Source: Plasmodium malariae
Taxonomy: Eukaryota; Apicomplexa; Aconoidasida; Haemosporida; Plasmodiidae
Assembly (NCBI RefSeq): GCF_900090045.1
Contig: NC_041785.1
Coordinates: 2,376,001-2,440,000, forward strand
Direction of reading: 5' to 3'
DNA: 64,000 bases
Shown piece after piece: positions 47,577-60,600 of the stretch (position 1 is the first letter of the stretch; each line of letters opens with the position of its first letter). Position numbers and translations under genes: made by a program. Below the pieces are notes generated by a model that did no database searches, was not told the origin of the DNA, and saw only the letters and a program-made list of their open reading frames with translations.

Positions 47577-49922
47577 TTACTCTGTTACAAGAATGGATCC
47601 AAGATCCACCAAATAAACCTTATTATTAAGTTTATTTCTTATCTTAACAAATGGAACAGAATGCACACCTAGCATTATAGCTAATAATTTGACTGAAACA
47701 GATTTGCGTTGATAAGGTTTGATAACTCCTACATCAATTATGGAATTAAAAGAAATGAGGGAGGACTGGGTACTGCTATATATTACATTGTTGTTAGATA
47801 CATTATTGTCATCTTGAATTTCAATTGTTAAGTCTATATCTTCATGATGATTATTGTAAAAGGAAAAGATAGCTACTAATATTGAGGAATAATTTATTTC
47901 TTTTACAAAAGAAACCTCTAAATTAAATAGGTTCTCTGCAGGCATTTCTACTTCCATACAATACTGAGACCATATATAATTATCAGAAGTATTATTAATA
48001 CACCATTTAAAAGACAAGGATATAATAGTTTTGTCGTTATTAAAAAGAAAGGTTAAAACTTCCTTATTGTTCTTAAATCTTTCTATAACATATGAATGAC
48101 TTAATTTGCTAAGATTATCTTCGAAGCTGTTCTTTTTGTTGTTATTACTTACATTATTAGTTATACTGCTCCTAATATTATTATATTTACTACTCCTCAT
48201 ATTATTATGTTTACTGATTCTCATATTATTATGGATACTACCCCTTATGTTGTTACTTGTGCCGTTCATAATATTATTATTGCCGCTATTATTGCCACTA
48301 TTATTGCCGCTATTACTGCCGCTATTATTACCTATGTTAATGCCGCTGTTATTTCCGCTATTATTGCTGTTATCAGTGTCTAACGAACTCCTTTTCCTCC
48401 TCGGTTCCTTCATTTTTGCACTATTTAAGGAAAGAACTTGTACAAAGTTTACAACTGGAAAATAAAATGAATACATGTCTTCGGGGTTTAACGAAAATGG
48501 GAAAATAGTACTATCGATGTTGATTGATCTCGAAAATAATTCAAATATTTCAATTTTATTTTTTTCTGTTACATTCTCCATTTCTATATATAAAAAATGG
48601 TCGATTATTTTACACCTTATATCTAAAGGCTTAATAACTACTATAGATTTTGTTAGTATCAATTTTTTATAACTCCTTTTACTATTATTTATGTTATACA
48701 TAATATACTCATCATATTTGTTTAACGATTTACATATACTATGTAAATTAACATTCAAAGGGAAATTTCGTTCACTATCCTTGTAATTATTTTTGTCGTA
48801 TATATTGAGGAAGAAATTATTCTCTTCGTCATCATCATCATCGTCATCGTCATCATTGTTATAATAAGCTCCTCCACTATTATTTTTATTTTTATTATTA
48901 CTATTATTTTTATTTTTTTTTTTTTCATATAACGCGTTAGATGTAAAGGTGGATGACCACTGAACATTATTTAGTAGAAGAGATGGATAATCAAAAATGT
49001 TTCTTAAATCGTTTGCACTCTTTTCATTAAGGAAATTTACACTCTTTGTTTTTTCTGTTTTATTATCTTCATAATATAACTGTATTTTTAAATTTAGTTT
49101 TTTGTTTATGTATTTTTGAGAAATCGACAGAGGTAGTTCGATAACGTATATTAACCCCTCGATTTCGTAACATGCACTACTAGAGAAGAACTTCCTTTCT
49201 ATTTCTTCGCTTAAGCTCTCGTTATCATCAATGTTAACAAGGATTAAGCGAGACTCTGCAGCAATGATTTTCGCTTCGTTATCCTTCGAACCTGTGTCTT
49301 TCTCTTCGTTGTATTTTATGTCATTGCTGATCACTTCATTGAGCTTTACATTTCCACTTTTCCTTTTGGTATCATTCCCCTTTTCGTGATCTGTATGTAT
49401 ATAATGTTGTTCTCTTTTGAAATTTTTCCATTTACCATCGTTATGATTTACCCCTTTTGTGTAATTACAAGCTGTTTCATCATAGTCATTCTCTTGCAAC
49501 CTTTTGTTTGGGTAATCTGTCTCAGCAGTACAAACCCCATCTCTATTGTTCCTCCTCACTAACATCTTTTTGTAAATCGTTTTAAAATCATTCTCAAAAT
49601 AATTTTCTTGTAATAAATCAAAGTTATGTGCTAGGGTTGATGTTTCAACATTGTTTTCATTAATAAGAACAATGTCAATATTAATGCGATAATTTTTATT
49701 TTTTTCAATCCAGTTTTTTACGTTTCTCTTATTGCATACCTTCTCATTCTTTTTAATTATTATTCCAACGTAGAGAAGCTCACCCAAGAGTTCTTTTGAT
49801 ATGATATCATCATTTTCGTTAAGGAATTCTTCACAAAAAAACTGAAAGGCATCTTCTGCGTTTTTATGGCGGTTACTGTTCGTTAGAATTAGCTTTACTT
49901 CAGACTCATTGAAGTGCATCAT
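47577..49922 (-). CDS. Conserved protein of unknown function, beta-rich ends (possible trafficking-type appendage fold)
   Basis: Single exon, 781 residues, starting MMHFNE at 49922. Conserved-looking segments at the N-terminus (about 1-110: DAFQFFCEEFLNEND, ELLGELLYVGIIIKKNE), in the middle (about 255-310 and 410-500: VVIKPLDIRCKIIDHFLYIE) and at the C-terminus (about 640-781) are separated by Asn/Ser/Gly repeats (NNSGNNSGN, about 525-580) and an Asp run (about 365). The C-terminal part alternates beta strands and ends DVGVIKPYQRKSVSVKLLA, then LGVHSVPFVKIRN, a pattern seen in immunoglobulin-like domains of TRAPP or adaptor subunits (for example TRAPPC13). That comparison is weak; I would call it unknown. 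Confidence 0.75.
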   Translation of the reverse strand: MMHFNESEVKLILTNSNRHKNAEDAFQFFCEEFLNENDDIISKELLGELLYVGIIIKKNEKVCNKRNVKNWIEKNKNYRINIDIVLINENNVETSTLAHNFDLLQENYFENDFKTIYKKMLVRRNNRDGVCTAETDYPNKRLQENDYDETACNYTKGVNHNDGKWKNFKREQHYIHTDHEKGNDTKRKSGNVKLNEVISNDIKYNEEKDTGSKDNEAKIIAAESRLILVNIDDNESLSEEIERKFFSSSACYEIEGLIYVIELPLSISQKYINKKLNLKIQLYYEDNKTEKTKSVNFLNEKSANDLRNIFDYPSLLLNNVQWSSTFTSNALYEKKKNKNNSNNKNKNNSGGAYYNNDDDDDDDDDEENNFFLNIYDKNNYKDSERNFPLNVNLHSICKSLNKYDEYIMYNINNSKRSYKKLILTKSIVVIKPLDIRCKIIDHFLYIEMENVTEKNKIEIFELFSRSINIDSTIFPFSLNPEDMYSFYFPVVNFVQVLSLNSAKMKEPRRKRSSLDTDNSNNSGNNSGINIGNNSGSNSGNNSGNNSGNNNIMNGTSNNIRGSIHNNMRISKHNNMRSSKYNNIRSSITNNVSNNNKKNSFEDNLSKLSHSYVIERFKNNKEVLTFLFNNDKTIISLSFKWCINNTSDNYIWSQYCMEVEMPAENLFNLEVSFVKEINYSSILVAIFSFYNNHHEDIDLTIEIQDDNNVSNNNVIYSSTQSSLISFNSIIDVGVIKPYQRKSVSVKLLAIMLGVHSVPFVKIRNKLNNKVYLVDLGSILVTE

Positions 49923-50801
49923 TTTCCCTTTCTCTGTTTACAATTATATATGTGTACATAAACACACATGTGCATGTGCAGAACGTGAGTTCCCTCTTGA
50001 GTTTTCGTTTCCGTTTGCGTTTTTCCTTTTACATGTTATTCACCACGCAGTTAAACGTAAGTAATCACTTCGTAACAACTGACTTACCACGAGAATTGTT
50101 TTGTATATATTCAAAAAGGGATGTACCTTTTTTTTTTTTTTTTTTTTTTATCAGTAAAATAGGGAATATCGTGCTGCCTTAATTTTGAGGTAGTAAAAAG
50201 TTCATTCCACATTTTACAAAAATTTCTCCTGTTTTGTTTATTCCTTTTCCACTTTTTTCGCCTCATCTATATTTTTCTTTTTCTTCAGAATTGATTATTT
50301 TTTTTTTTTACAATTTTCTTTCGACTTAATTCTAACACATCACTAGGCCAATATATTTTTTATGGCCTTCTTGCATTTCATACTTTTTCGAGTTTTTTAA
50401 CTTCGTACTTTTTCATATTTATTTATTTTGTACCTTTTACTTTTAGCATTTTTTTGTTTGATACTTTTTCGAGTTTTTTCATTTCATACCTTTTAGCATT
50501 TTTTTGTTTGATACTTTTTCTCCTTTTTTCATTTCAAACTTTTTCGCGCTATTAACTCTGCAGTCATGCAATTATCATGTACGAGCAAGGAAAATTATGA
50601 ACAGTTAATATTTTTTTAATTTAAAAGAGAAAAAAAAAAATGAAAAAAAAAAAAAAATCTGTGCACACACTTATATCAAGCAGTTTCCTTGAAATGTAAC
50701 AACAAATATAAATTATGAAAAAAATTTAAAGAATATAGGAACAATAAAAAAGAAAAATCGTTCCTTTTTAAGTGAAAAAGAAAACTGTGATAACTTTGAA
50801 C
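49923..50801. other. Intergenic with GATACTTTTTCGAG-type repeats
   Basis: T-rich. A degenerate TTTTTTCATTTCATACTTTTTCG repeat occurs at about 50375-50545. No gene seen. It is the promoter side of the 781-residue protein gene and the 3' flank of mL41. Confidence 0.5.
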
Positions 50802-51870
50802 TCAATTTAAGATTTTTCTCTTGGGACCCAACTGCTTTTTCATAACAATTAAAGGAGTTTTTCTTGAGACATAAGGCTTTAACTAAAAAGAAAACAACAA
50901 AAATGGGAGAGAACAAATTGGTAAATATTTTGCGAAATTCCTAAATTGTACACTGCGAAATTGTAAATTTAAAATAGTTCATTGTGAACATGTGCACTTT
51001 ATGGGCTCTCATTCACGCATACATTATACGTAGATATAAATGTGTACATGTATATTACTTTGAGGCGTTGTGTAAAAAATTTATTATTATATGCAATCTG
51101 TTAATTTTATTTCAGCTCTAATTTTCGTTCTATTTAAGCATCCTTTATATCTTTTGATTGTAATTTTTATTACGTTTATTTTTATATTTTATTTCATTAT
51201 TTTTATATTTTATTTCATTATTTTTATATTCTATTTCATTATTTTTATATTCTATTTCATTATTTTTATATTCTATTTCATTATTTTTATATTCTATTTC
51301 ATTATTTTTATATTCTACTTCATTATTTTTATATTCTATTTCATTATTTTTATATATTATTATTTATTATTATAATTTTTTTTTTCTTACGTTGCAATCA
51401 CTCAAGTCTGGAACGCGAAAATTCGGCACCAGCATTTTGTTAATTATAAAGAAACCTAATGGAAAAAATAAAAAAATGCATTATATATGGATGTAGCTGA
51501 AAGCACACATGTAGTATGCATACAAGGGGTATGGCAAAGATTGTTATTTTTGTGCACGATTTTGTAATGTTCTTTCCCCCACCGTGGATTAATTTGTTGG
51601 AGGAAAAGTGGCAATGTAAGAACATCGAACATGTGTGTACACACGTTACCCCCATATATAGTATACATATAGATACATACATACATATATAGTTATGCGA
51701 CCATAATTCTACGTTATTTTCTTTTTAAAACAACCTTTTTTCGTATGTCTTCCTAAACCTATAGCTCCAAATCCTTTCTTAAAACCAACAGGCGCATATT
51801 TCGCAATGAGGGGCCCCTTACCTTTGCTGGGCCCCATTTTAGCTAACTTGAAAATATTTAGTTTTATCAT
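50802..51870 (-). CDS. Mitochondrial ribosomal protein mL41 (MRPL27/L41 family)
   Basis: Three exons: 51870-51735, 51455-51391 and 50882-50802. Phases close and give 93 residues. The signature AIGLGRHTKKGFFIINK crosses the first junction and corresponds to GIGRHTKFGGYVI of yeast Mrpl27. It is followed by PNFRVPDLSDCN and, after the second junction, LKPYVSRKTP, where the family reads a PD...LKPYV motif. mL41 sits in the large subunit of the mitochondrial ribosome. Start options are ATG 51870 (MIKLNIFKLAK, presequence-like) or ATG 51837. Each exon is too short to stand out as an open frame. The second intron holds a 21-nt tandem repeat. Confidence 0.85.
51170..51352. repeat. 21-nt tandem repeat in mL41 intron 2
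   Basis: About eight copies of TTTTTATATTCTATTTCATTA. The plus-strand frame reading IFYFIIF is a repeat translation inside the intron. Confidence 0.9.
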
Positions 51871-53172
51871 TTCAAAAAAAGAGAATATAAATTAAAAAGA
51901 GAGGTGCAAAATTATGAAGCTTAATGCAGCTCCCTTTTAATACTATTATATACATACAACATCAGGCCTTCAGTCAACTTAGATACTGCTTATCAGAAAG
52001 ATTAATGTAATCTCAATAAATGCGAAGATAGTAATTTTACGTTATATTTATGCAATAAAGAATATGTTACCCACTGTCAAAGTTGCTGGGCCTAATAGTG
52101 TTAAACATATTTCACAATGACGTTATAATCTCAAATATTTAAAATTTGAGGTTTGAATTTAAAATTCATTCCTACAAATATGTAGTAAATTTCTTTATTT
52201 TCTTTTTTTTTTTTATATAGGCATACAATGCCTTTTTTGCGATGCAAGCTTATAAATAGTGAGCATTTAAAAAAAAAAAAGAACATGAATGAGAAAAATT
52301 GCACTGAATGTATGCTAAGCTCATATGATTATGGAAATATATTTGCATATGAAACATCTTATTAAGTAAAATGAAAAAAAAAAAAAAAAAAAAAAAATAT
52401 AAAACAAATAAAAGATATAAAAATGTAAAAATATAAAAAATACTGTAAACAATTTATAACAAATAACCGTTAGAAACCACTTAAGGAAAGCAGCACGAAC
52501 ATCATAATAAAAACGTGCAATAAATGAACTAGTACCTTATTTTGCTTTATATATTTTGTACTATATATAGGTAAAGAATTCGTTGAATTTAGCTCGTTTG
52601 ATATACTTTCATTGACACTTGAGTTAATTAATAAGGGTCATTATTGCGATTTTGAGAATTTCAAAGAGAAAAAATATTTAGAAAAAAAAAAAAAAAAAAA
52701 GAACACACGCACACACACATACCTTATGTTTTGTAAGTTTCATCGTATCGAATGAAAATAAATCATGATATGGATGTTATGCCTTCTGTTATTACAAAAT
52801 AAGGCCAATTATAAGTTTTTTTGTTTAAATGTTAAAATTTGTTCGAAAAAAATTATTATTATTTTTAAAAACCCAGTAAAGGTTTAACTTGTTTCAAATA
52901 AAGCAAATCAAATAAAAACAAATTTAGTATTGTTTGTCAAACGTTAAAATTTAGATAGATATATCGCTGTTCATAATATGTGAGTGCTAAAATGTACAAC
53001 ACTGAAAAGTGAACAAATTAGGTAAAACGCTATTCGTGAAGTTACACTATAAACTCTATATTTTTTCATTTTTCGCTTAACACTGAATAACACTGAAGAC
53101 ATTAATAGATTATTATAGAAATAATTATACGGTTAATTCATTAGTTATTTAAATGGTTAAATGAATGCATAG
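51871..53172. other. Intergenic, nothing recognised
   Basis: AT-rich with poly-A (52373-52398, 52681-52700). A few GC-richer stretches (for example 51960-52100) show no tRNA cloverleaf or long frame. Divergent promoter region between mL41 (-) and the candidate exons at 53173 (+). Confidence 0.45.
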
Positions 53173-53260
53173 ATGATTAAGCAAATACATCCTCTTAGGC
53201 CTTCACAAATTAAAGGTCTCCCAGGAAGTAAAAAAAAGATAACTGGAGAAGATGCACGCG

Positions 53261-53314
<54 letters not shown>

Positions 53315-53662
53315 CATAAATCTATATATGTGTTCATTCTTTAATATCCCACTTGTAAACTGCGTTTAGATTATAGCTCTATGATATATTCCCTGTGAAT
53401 AATGCCGTCTTTTTTTTTTTCAGCGTTAGTATATACATATTCATAATGGTAATAATGCAAATTAGGGAAATTTAAAAAATTCAAAGGAATATTATTTTAT
53501 AGATATATTTGCATCATATGAGACATTTTATTTTTGTACATATACATTTTTAACTCACAAACGTTAGCACATACATGAGTATGTATTGTTTACTTTTTTG
53601 TATTTCTTTTTTTTTTTTTTTTCTAGAGAGGAATAGAAATACAACTCTTTTATTTACCCATG
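53173..53662 (+). CDS. First two exons of a small unidentified gene
   Basis: Exon 53173-53259 begins at an ATG and reads MIKQIHPLRPSQIKGLPGSK, then KKITGEDAR, ending at GTACAT. The intron holds a long TA/TG tract. Exon 53627-53662 follows a strong T-rich TTTCTAG acceptor and reads RGIEIQLFYLPM, ending at GTATGAG. Both are phase 0 and fit each other. The third exon is unclear: candidates are an exon after 53878 (CAERKKNIFQKCKIL then stop) or one after 53884 (KEKKIYFKN with a GTAAAA donor). A short, basic, possibly mitochondrial protein; family not recognised. Confidence 0.45.
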
Positions 53663-55264
53663 GTATGAGTAGGTATATACTTACCATTTTTGATGAAAAG
53701 AATTTGCCTTTTCATTTTTTTTTTTTTAAATTATTTTTGTAAGTATAATTAGCATTTTATATATATATATATATATGTATGTGCTTAAATAGTATTTAAT
53801 GAATAGGAAAAAGTAATAAACAGTTCAATGTTAGTGTATATAATTTATTTTTTCGGTATTTTTAATGCAATAAGTGTGCAGAAAGAAAAAAAAATATATT
53901 TCAAAAATGTAAAATTTTGTAAATATGATGTGTGCAAAAAAAGAAAAAAAAAAAAAAAAAAAAAAAACCAATACAGTATTTTAGATATAATATATATATA
54001 TACGTATATACAGAACTGTACATATATATAATTTGTATATAAGAAAACATGTAAATAATAATTACATATACATACACATTGTAAACATATATATACTTAC
54101 ACGCACATTACATCCATATGTGAATATTTATAGTATGATAGGCTTTACGTATATATGTGGAAAATTTAATGGACAGGTGAATATTATTTTCTGAGATTTA
54201 GTTGTATATTTAACGGAATGTATCCTTTACATTTTTTTTGCTTCAACGCACGTATCTTTGATTTTTTATTTATTTTTATTTTTTTTCTTTAGTTCACTTT
54301 AGTTCATTTTTAGCTTTTTCAAGTATTTTCCCTGCATGCATATTTAATTAATTATAAATACACTTATGCAATAATTTATTTTTTTTTTCGTTTCTACTTT
54401 GTCGTCTTTATATTGATCTTTAATCGGGATTTTTATCTTTATCTTTTTTTTTTTTTCTGTTTTCATTCGTTATTTATTAGTATTTTATTCGTTATATATC
54501 CGTTATTTATTCGTTTTTTATTCGTTTTTTAATCATTTTTTAATCATTTTTTAATCGTTTTTTAATCGTTTTTTAATCGTTTTTTAACGTTTTTTAATCG
54601 TTATTTATGTATTCATTTTTTTTTTTTTTTTTTTGTTATTTCTTGCGTTTTTTACAATTTTTTTTTTTTGTTTTGTTTTGTTCTGTTAAAATCTCCTGAA
54701 ATTACGTTTGTCCTTATACGCGAGGAGCGAGAAATTTCTTTTAACGTTTTTGTTTGCTTCATGATTTATTTCTAATGATATTTTTTATTTTTATTATTTG
54801 TTTTTATCAATGTTTTTTTTATATTTTTTGTTTCAATAAAGCATATGTCTTACAACCAAAAAAAAAAAAAAAAAGAAAAAAAAGAATAGTAAGAGAAAAT
54901 ATTTCTTTTCACGTGTTACTCATTGTTCATTGTTTATTGAACTTATTTGTCTAGATTATTCCTTGCTTAAAGTATTTGTCTTTTTGCTAATTTATTTTGA
55001 TTTTTTAGTTTCCTTTATCTTTGTTAGTTTATTTTGTTTTTCTAGTTTGGTTTGTTTTGAGAATTTACTTTTTTTTTTTTTTATCTAGTTTATTACAGTT
55101 TTCTTTGTAATTTTTTTTAAATACTTTGTCATCTTTTGTTAGTTTTTGTTTTTGTTTTTGTCTTTGATTTGTTCTTTACGTTTTTTATGTTTTTGTTATT
55201 CTGTTTAGTTTTTTTTCTTTAGTTTTTTTCGTTTTGTTTTTCTCCATTTGTTTTCCTCTATTTG

Positions 55265-55345
55265 TTTTTCACCTTTTTTTTTCCCCTTTTTTTTTCCCCT
55301 TTTTTTTTCCCCTTTTTTTTTCCCCTTTTTTTTTCCCCTTTTTTT
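55265..55345. repeat. 13-nt T(9)C(4) tandem array
   Basis: Six near-perfect copies of nine T followed by four C, in the strand-asymmetric (T-rich) SIP2 upstream region. Confidence 0.85.
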
Positions 55346-56571
55346 TTTTCCTTTTTGTCTTTACTTTTATTTCTCAGTGTATTAGTTCGTTTTGACTTAA
55401 CTACTTTCCCCTTTTGATAACTCTAATATTCTAAGTATGAATTACTTAATTAGACAAACACTTCATGCTCCATTTTTGTGTACGTTAAAATATAAGGAGT
55501 ATATATACATATTGCTTGTGTGTGTGATACATGAGTGCTTGTCATATCATAAGACAAGCGCATTTGCATGTAATACGCGTGAATAAACAAGCATGTACAT
55601 AGGTACATATGTATACGTTTATATATGTACCTTCTGAGTAATTTGTGTACTATTCGTATTTTATTTTTCATTTGTTATATTTAACTTGTTTTTTAATTCT
55701 AAAGCATATCAAATTTTAGAAGTGATATATCCTCTGTTTTGTCGTAATAAGGTTGTAAGTATGATTTTCAATTTACAACTTTATTTTTTTGCATTGCGAT
55801 GTTTTTGTTTTACGATATATATACAGGTGTCTTTGTATGTATGTACATATGCATGCATTTATACTTATATGATTTTTCGTTCTTTTTTTGTATTTTTTTT
55901 GGTATCTTTTTTGTAATATTTTTTTGTATGTATATTTTTAAGTTTTTCCATCATGTTTTATAAGACTAGTTCCATTATTTCCATTTATGAACAAACACAT
56001 TTTATAAATATTTTGCAATAATAAATAATTTCAAGCCAAGAAGTGTACATATGTATTTGATACGACTATGTGTACGTTTTCTTCTTTTTTTTTCTATTCT
56101 ATAGAAATAGTTATACTTCATATCATATTACAAAGGGGAATATTTCCGCGCATAAAATTAAGAAGTGTATATATATGATTACGCATATGTGTACGTGTAT
56201 GTATACGCATATGTATACGTATATGCATACGTGTATGTGTACGTGTATGTGTACGTGTATGTATACATACATGTACATTACTGAATTTATTTTTTTTTTT
56301 TATTAAGTTATGTTTTTCCCAGAACAGTAGCTTTGTACGTTCTACTGCTACTACGCAGTTATATAACCATTGAGTTAACGCAATTTTATTCCGAAAGAAC
56401 AAATATATAGAAGAGTTTTCAAAGATTTGAATTTTGATGAAGTTAATATTTGTAAGTTAATCTAATAAATCTCCTAACCTTTTTTTCTTTTGTTTCTTTT
56501 TTTGTTGTGTTTTTTTTGTTATTTTTTATTATTATTTATTTTTTTATTTTTTTTTTATGTTGTTTGTCTTT

Positions 56572-56880
56572 TTATTTTAGTTTGATTACTTATCTTAGTT
56601 TGATTATTTATCTTAGTTTGATTATTTATCTTAGTTTGATTACTTATCTTAGTTTGATTACTTATCTTAGTTTGATTACTTATCTTAGTTTGATTACTTA
56701 TCTTAGTTTGATTACTTATCTTAGTTTGATTACTTATCTTAGTTTGATTACTTATCTTAGTTTGACTTCTTATCCTAGTTTGACTTCTTATCCTAGTTTG
56801 ACTTCTCACCTTAGTTTGACTTCTTATCCTAGTTTGACTTCTCACCTTAGTTTGACTTCTTACCCTTGTTTGTCTTCTTA
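56572..56880. repeat. 18-nt tandem array TTAGTTTGATTACTTATC
   Basis: About 17 copies, the later ones diverging (TTAGTTTGACTTCTTATC). Reads as SLITYL on plus and SNQTKI on minus, both without other coding support. Confidence 0.9.
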
Positions 56881-57615
56881 CCCTTGTTTGTCTTCTTTAC
56901 CATATTTGCTATTTTTTGCATATTTTTTTCTCCTCCCCCTTCGTATATCGTCCATTTGTGTTAATGGCATGTATGCTGCTCTTCATTTGTACAACACTGA
57001 TACATTAGATGAGAAGAGTATGTAAACTTTTTTCGTTTTATCAAAACATTTTAGGTGGTAATAATAGTATAACTTACTAATGTAGTGAATTTCTATTATT
57101 TCTACGATTGTCTTTGTGTCATTTGTTTTAAAAGAATTGTGTTAATCTGCCTTTGTCAACATTTCCATATTTTCATTTCGTACATATATTTTTTCAATTT
57201 TTTTTGCATTTGTTTGTTCTTTTTCATCACAGTGGCAGTAGACACGCCCCTCTTTATATTTTTTTTAACGTTTGTTTATGTACTTAAGTCTACAGTTAGC
57301 CTTGTTAAAAATTCTCTGAATTTGTTTGTATTTTTTGTATAATTATTTTATGTGTGTGTGTACATGTAGTTCGTTATATGGGCACTGCCATACAATTAGT
57401 CATCTACTCCTTGATTGTTCATTTATTTATGCACATAAGCACAAGCTCAGTTGAAATTTTGATTTCACAAAACGTATAAACGAATGTACAGTTCATTTGG
57501 TGCATATATATGTGCATTTGCATGTATATGTGTGTTTGTGTGTATGTGCACATATACGTGTGCGCTGCTTGACCTAAGTGCTCCCCTTCAAGCATTCCGT
57601 GAAAGATAAATATAA

Positions 57616-60600
57616 ATGCAAAATTACAACTTAGATAAAAGCTCTACTGAATTGACTGAATGTCCTGCACAAGAAGTAGAAGAAGTAGAAAAAGTAGAAA
57701 AAGTGTGTAAGGAAGAAAATATACAGTTTTCCTCGCTGCGTTATGAGAATGCTAACTGTTTGGAAAATGATTGTAGCAAAAAGGATGAGCAAGAGAAGGT
57801 GCAAACTGGGAAAATTGGACAAACTGAGAAAAATGCGCAAAATTCGCAAGATTGTAACTTCCTAACATCGGAGGTAGGAGAACATAACTCAATTTTGGAG
57901 GGACGAAATACAGAAAAAGAAGAAAACCCAAGTTACATACCTTCATGTGAAGAAGTAGCAAAAATAAACAAAGAACCCGTAATTCTAATTGACAAAACTG
58001 AAAGATGCTTAGTGGTCGAATGGTATGAAAATGATGTAAGAAGAGAACAGAGGATTTCATATAAAAAGTACGGAAATGATAAAGCTAAGTTAAGAGCAAA
58101 AGAATTAATCGAAAAACTAAAATCAGGAATAACATTTGAACAACTATACCCAGATAAAGGACCACCTGTAGTAAGGGTATATGAAAATATAGGAGCTTAT
58201 CATGTATCCTTAATTAGAGATAGAATTGAAAGAGAATGGAGAGTTGAATGGATAGATAATGGTATTCCTATGAATGCTAGATGGTCATGTAAAAAAGTAG
58301 GTAATGATGAAGCTCAAAAAAGAGCAGAAGCTTTTGCCCAAAGTATGATTAAAGGTGTATTTAATCCTATATTATTACATAAAGCTACAGGGACAAGATT
58401 TTCAAGATTAGATAGAACTGTTGTTAAAATTAATGTGTATATGAAAAAAAATACTAAAAGAAGGAATAAAGTTAAAAATGCTATTAAAGGAGAGAAAAAG
58501 GATGTCATATTAAAAGAAAAAGGAATTAGACAAGGTCTAAGAAGAAACAGAATAAATAACAACATTATGAACACAGAAACAGTCACAGGCGCTATAGCAA
58601 CTAGCAACAGAACTAATATTATAAACAACATCTCTAACTGTGTAAGTGATAATGGTATCATTGTTGGTGGAACGCAAATTGTTCATACACATGTGAGTAG
58701 TGCTTATGATGTGGAAAACATGTCAAACTTGTCAGGAGCGTGTAATAATATAAGTTTACTACAAAGTAATGAAAATTTTGTTTTAAATAATTATGATATA
58801 AATCTGAACCATGATCATATATTAGGCAAGAAGAAAAATTATTCTGCTAGATGTAAAAGCACGAAAACTTGGAAAAATAAAAATATATATCGAGGATGTA
58901 AAATGGTTATGAACAAAAGAGAAATTTGCAAAGCTGATAGTAGTGATATGATTAATGCAACTGGGGAAGTAAGTAATTTAAAGGAAGATATGCACATCTA
59001 CCATCCATTTACCCTTGCCAATAATCAACTTTCAAATGATGCTGCTAAGTGTTGTAGTTCATCTGTACCATTAAGTGAGAATAAAAGCATTTTGAATAAT
59101 AAAAATGTGCATGTAGAATCTACGATACATAATAATGGTGGTTATTATATGCCTAGTACAAGCTTTGAAAATTTCTTTGTAAATAATAGTTTAGAAGGCA
59201 ATGATTACTCTGCTGAGTACTCTTATTCAACTAAAGGGAATAACCCATCTGAGTATGTGAGGTATACGAGGGACCAAAATATGGATCACATCGTCGATTC
59301 GAACATGCATAGTAATATACAGGATTTTCATTACATGGGAGAGGAAAATTTTGGAGGTGATTATACAAATTCGAATGAGTTTGTAAAAAACATCCTGAAC
59401 AATGTAGGTAACAATTGCAATGCCATGAACAGTGCAGGTAACAATTGCAATGATATGAACAGTGCAGGTAACAATTGCAATGATATGAACAGTGCAGGTG
59501 ACAATTGCAATGACATGAACAGTGCAGGTGACAATTGCAATGACATGAACAGTGCAGGTAACAATTGCAATGACCTAAACAATATCAATAGTTCTAATTT
59601 TAAAAGTAAAAATTATTATCCCTTCAATAATACCAATCCTTATTTAATTAATCACAACAACAGTGTTGGTTCTGTATCCAATTCGAACTACTTACAGAAT
59701 AATTTTAGTTATAATAATATCGAAATGAACAATAATAATGGTGAAATACAGAAGAAAAAAAGAGTGTATAAAGAGAAGGGTTGCACCTTGAGGAAATATA
59801 AGAAAAATATTATGGAGGATAATAATTTGACTCCTTTAAATGTTCCTAAGAAAGGTGGAAGGAAAAAAGAATATAAATATGAAAAAAAATTAACTTGTTT
59901 AAATAGCAAAGTACAGGATAAGGATACAAAGAGGGAAAGAGGTGCTAATCGAATTTACAAAAATAATGATTCGATAGATGACGGACATATGTTTAATTAT
60001 TCTATGTATTGTAAAGTTAATTTAAGAAAAAATAAAAGAGGACTTCAAAAAGAGGTGGGGTATACAATTCTGAGGTACAAAGCAGATCAGTGCGTGAAAA
60101 ACTATGAACGAAAAAAACACAATTGCGTTACGAATGATCTTTTGACTTCAAAAATGATTAATGTAGAAAGAATAGATATGGATCAGACAGTCCAAAACTA
60201 TCAGGAGGAACAAAATGGAGGCGTAACTAATGGATATAACGAAGGGACTTACAAGCAGGGGAAAGATGTAGATAAATACACAAAACAGTACCCGGAGCAA
60301 TGCATGGAACAATACGCGGATCAGTTGAACAGTCGAAAGAGAGAAGAGAAACATTGCAAGTTAAATAAACTTAGCGAAAAAGTATATTCTTTAGATGCAG
60401 TAAATAATAAATGTAATCCCGTTTTCAACCATATAAATGGAACTAGGGCATCTTACAGCATGTTTGATTCTTGTGTGGATAAAATGGGTGCCATGTATAC
60501 TGCCTGTAACCCATGCACAATGAACGATGTGAACAATGCTCATATGTTGGTGCACTCTAATTGCGCTAATTTGTCGAGCAACAACAGGGGTGCGAATATT

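Larger units (their letters stand above)
53663..57615. other. Long T-rich upstream region of SIP2
   Basis: It holds, in order: poly-A (53939-53967); TA/TATG tracts; TTTATTCGTTTTTTAATC repeats (54470-54610); a T(n)CCCC array (55265-55345); GTATGTGTACGT repeats (56165-56275); and an 18-nt array (56572-56880). No gene is convincing; open frames such as 56507-57025 are repeat translations. A long 5' leader and promoter for SIP2 are expected here. Confidence 0.5.

Noticed and set aside
56507..57025. 172-codon frame of SLITYL repeats upstream of SIP2
   Set aside because: Tandem 18-nt repeat; the opposite strand is equally open (SNQTKI), so openness comes from the unit length.
53663..57615. Centromere candidate (long very AT-rich region)
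   Set aside because: Repeats are mixed short arrays with C and G blocks, not a compact near-pure AT core; the region reads as a SIP2 upstream sequence.
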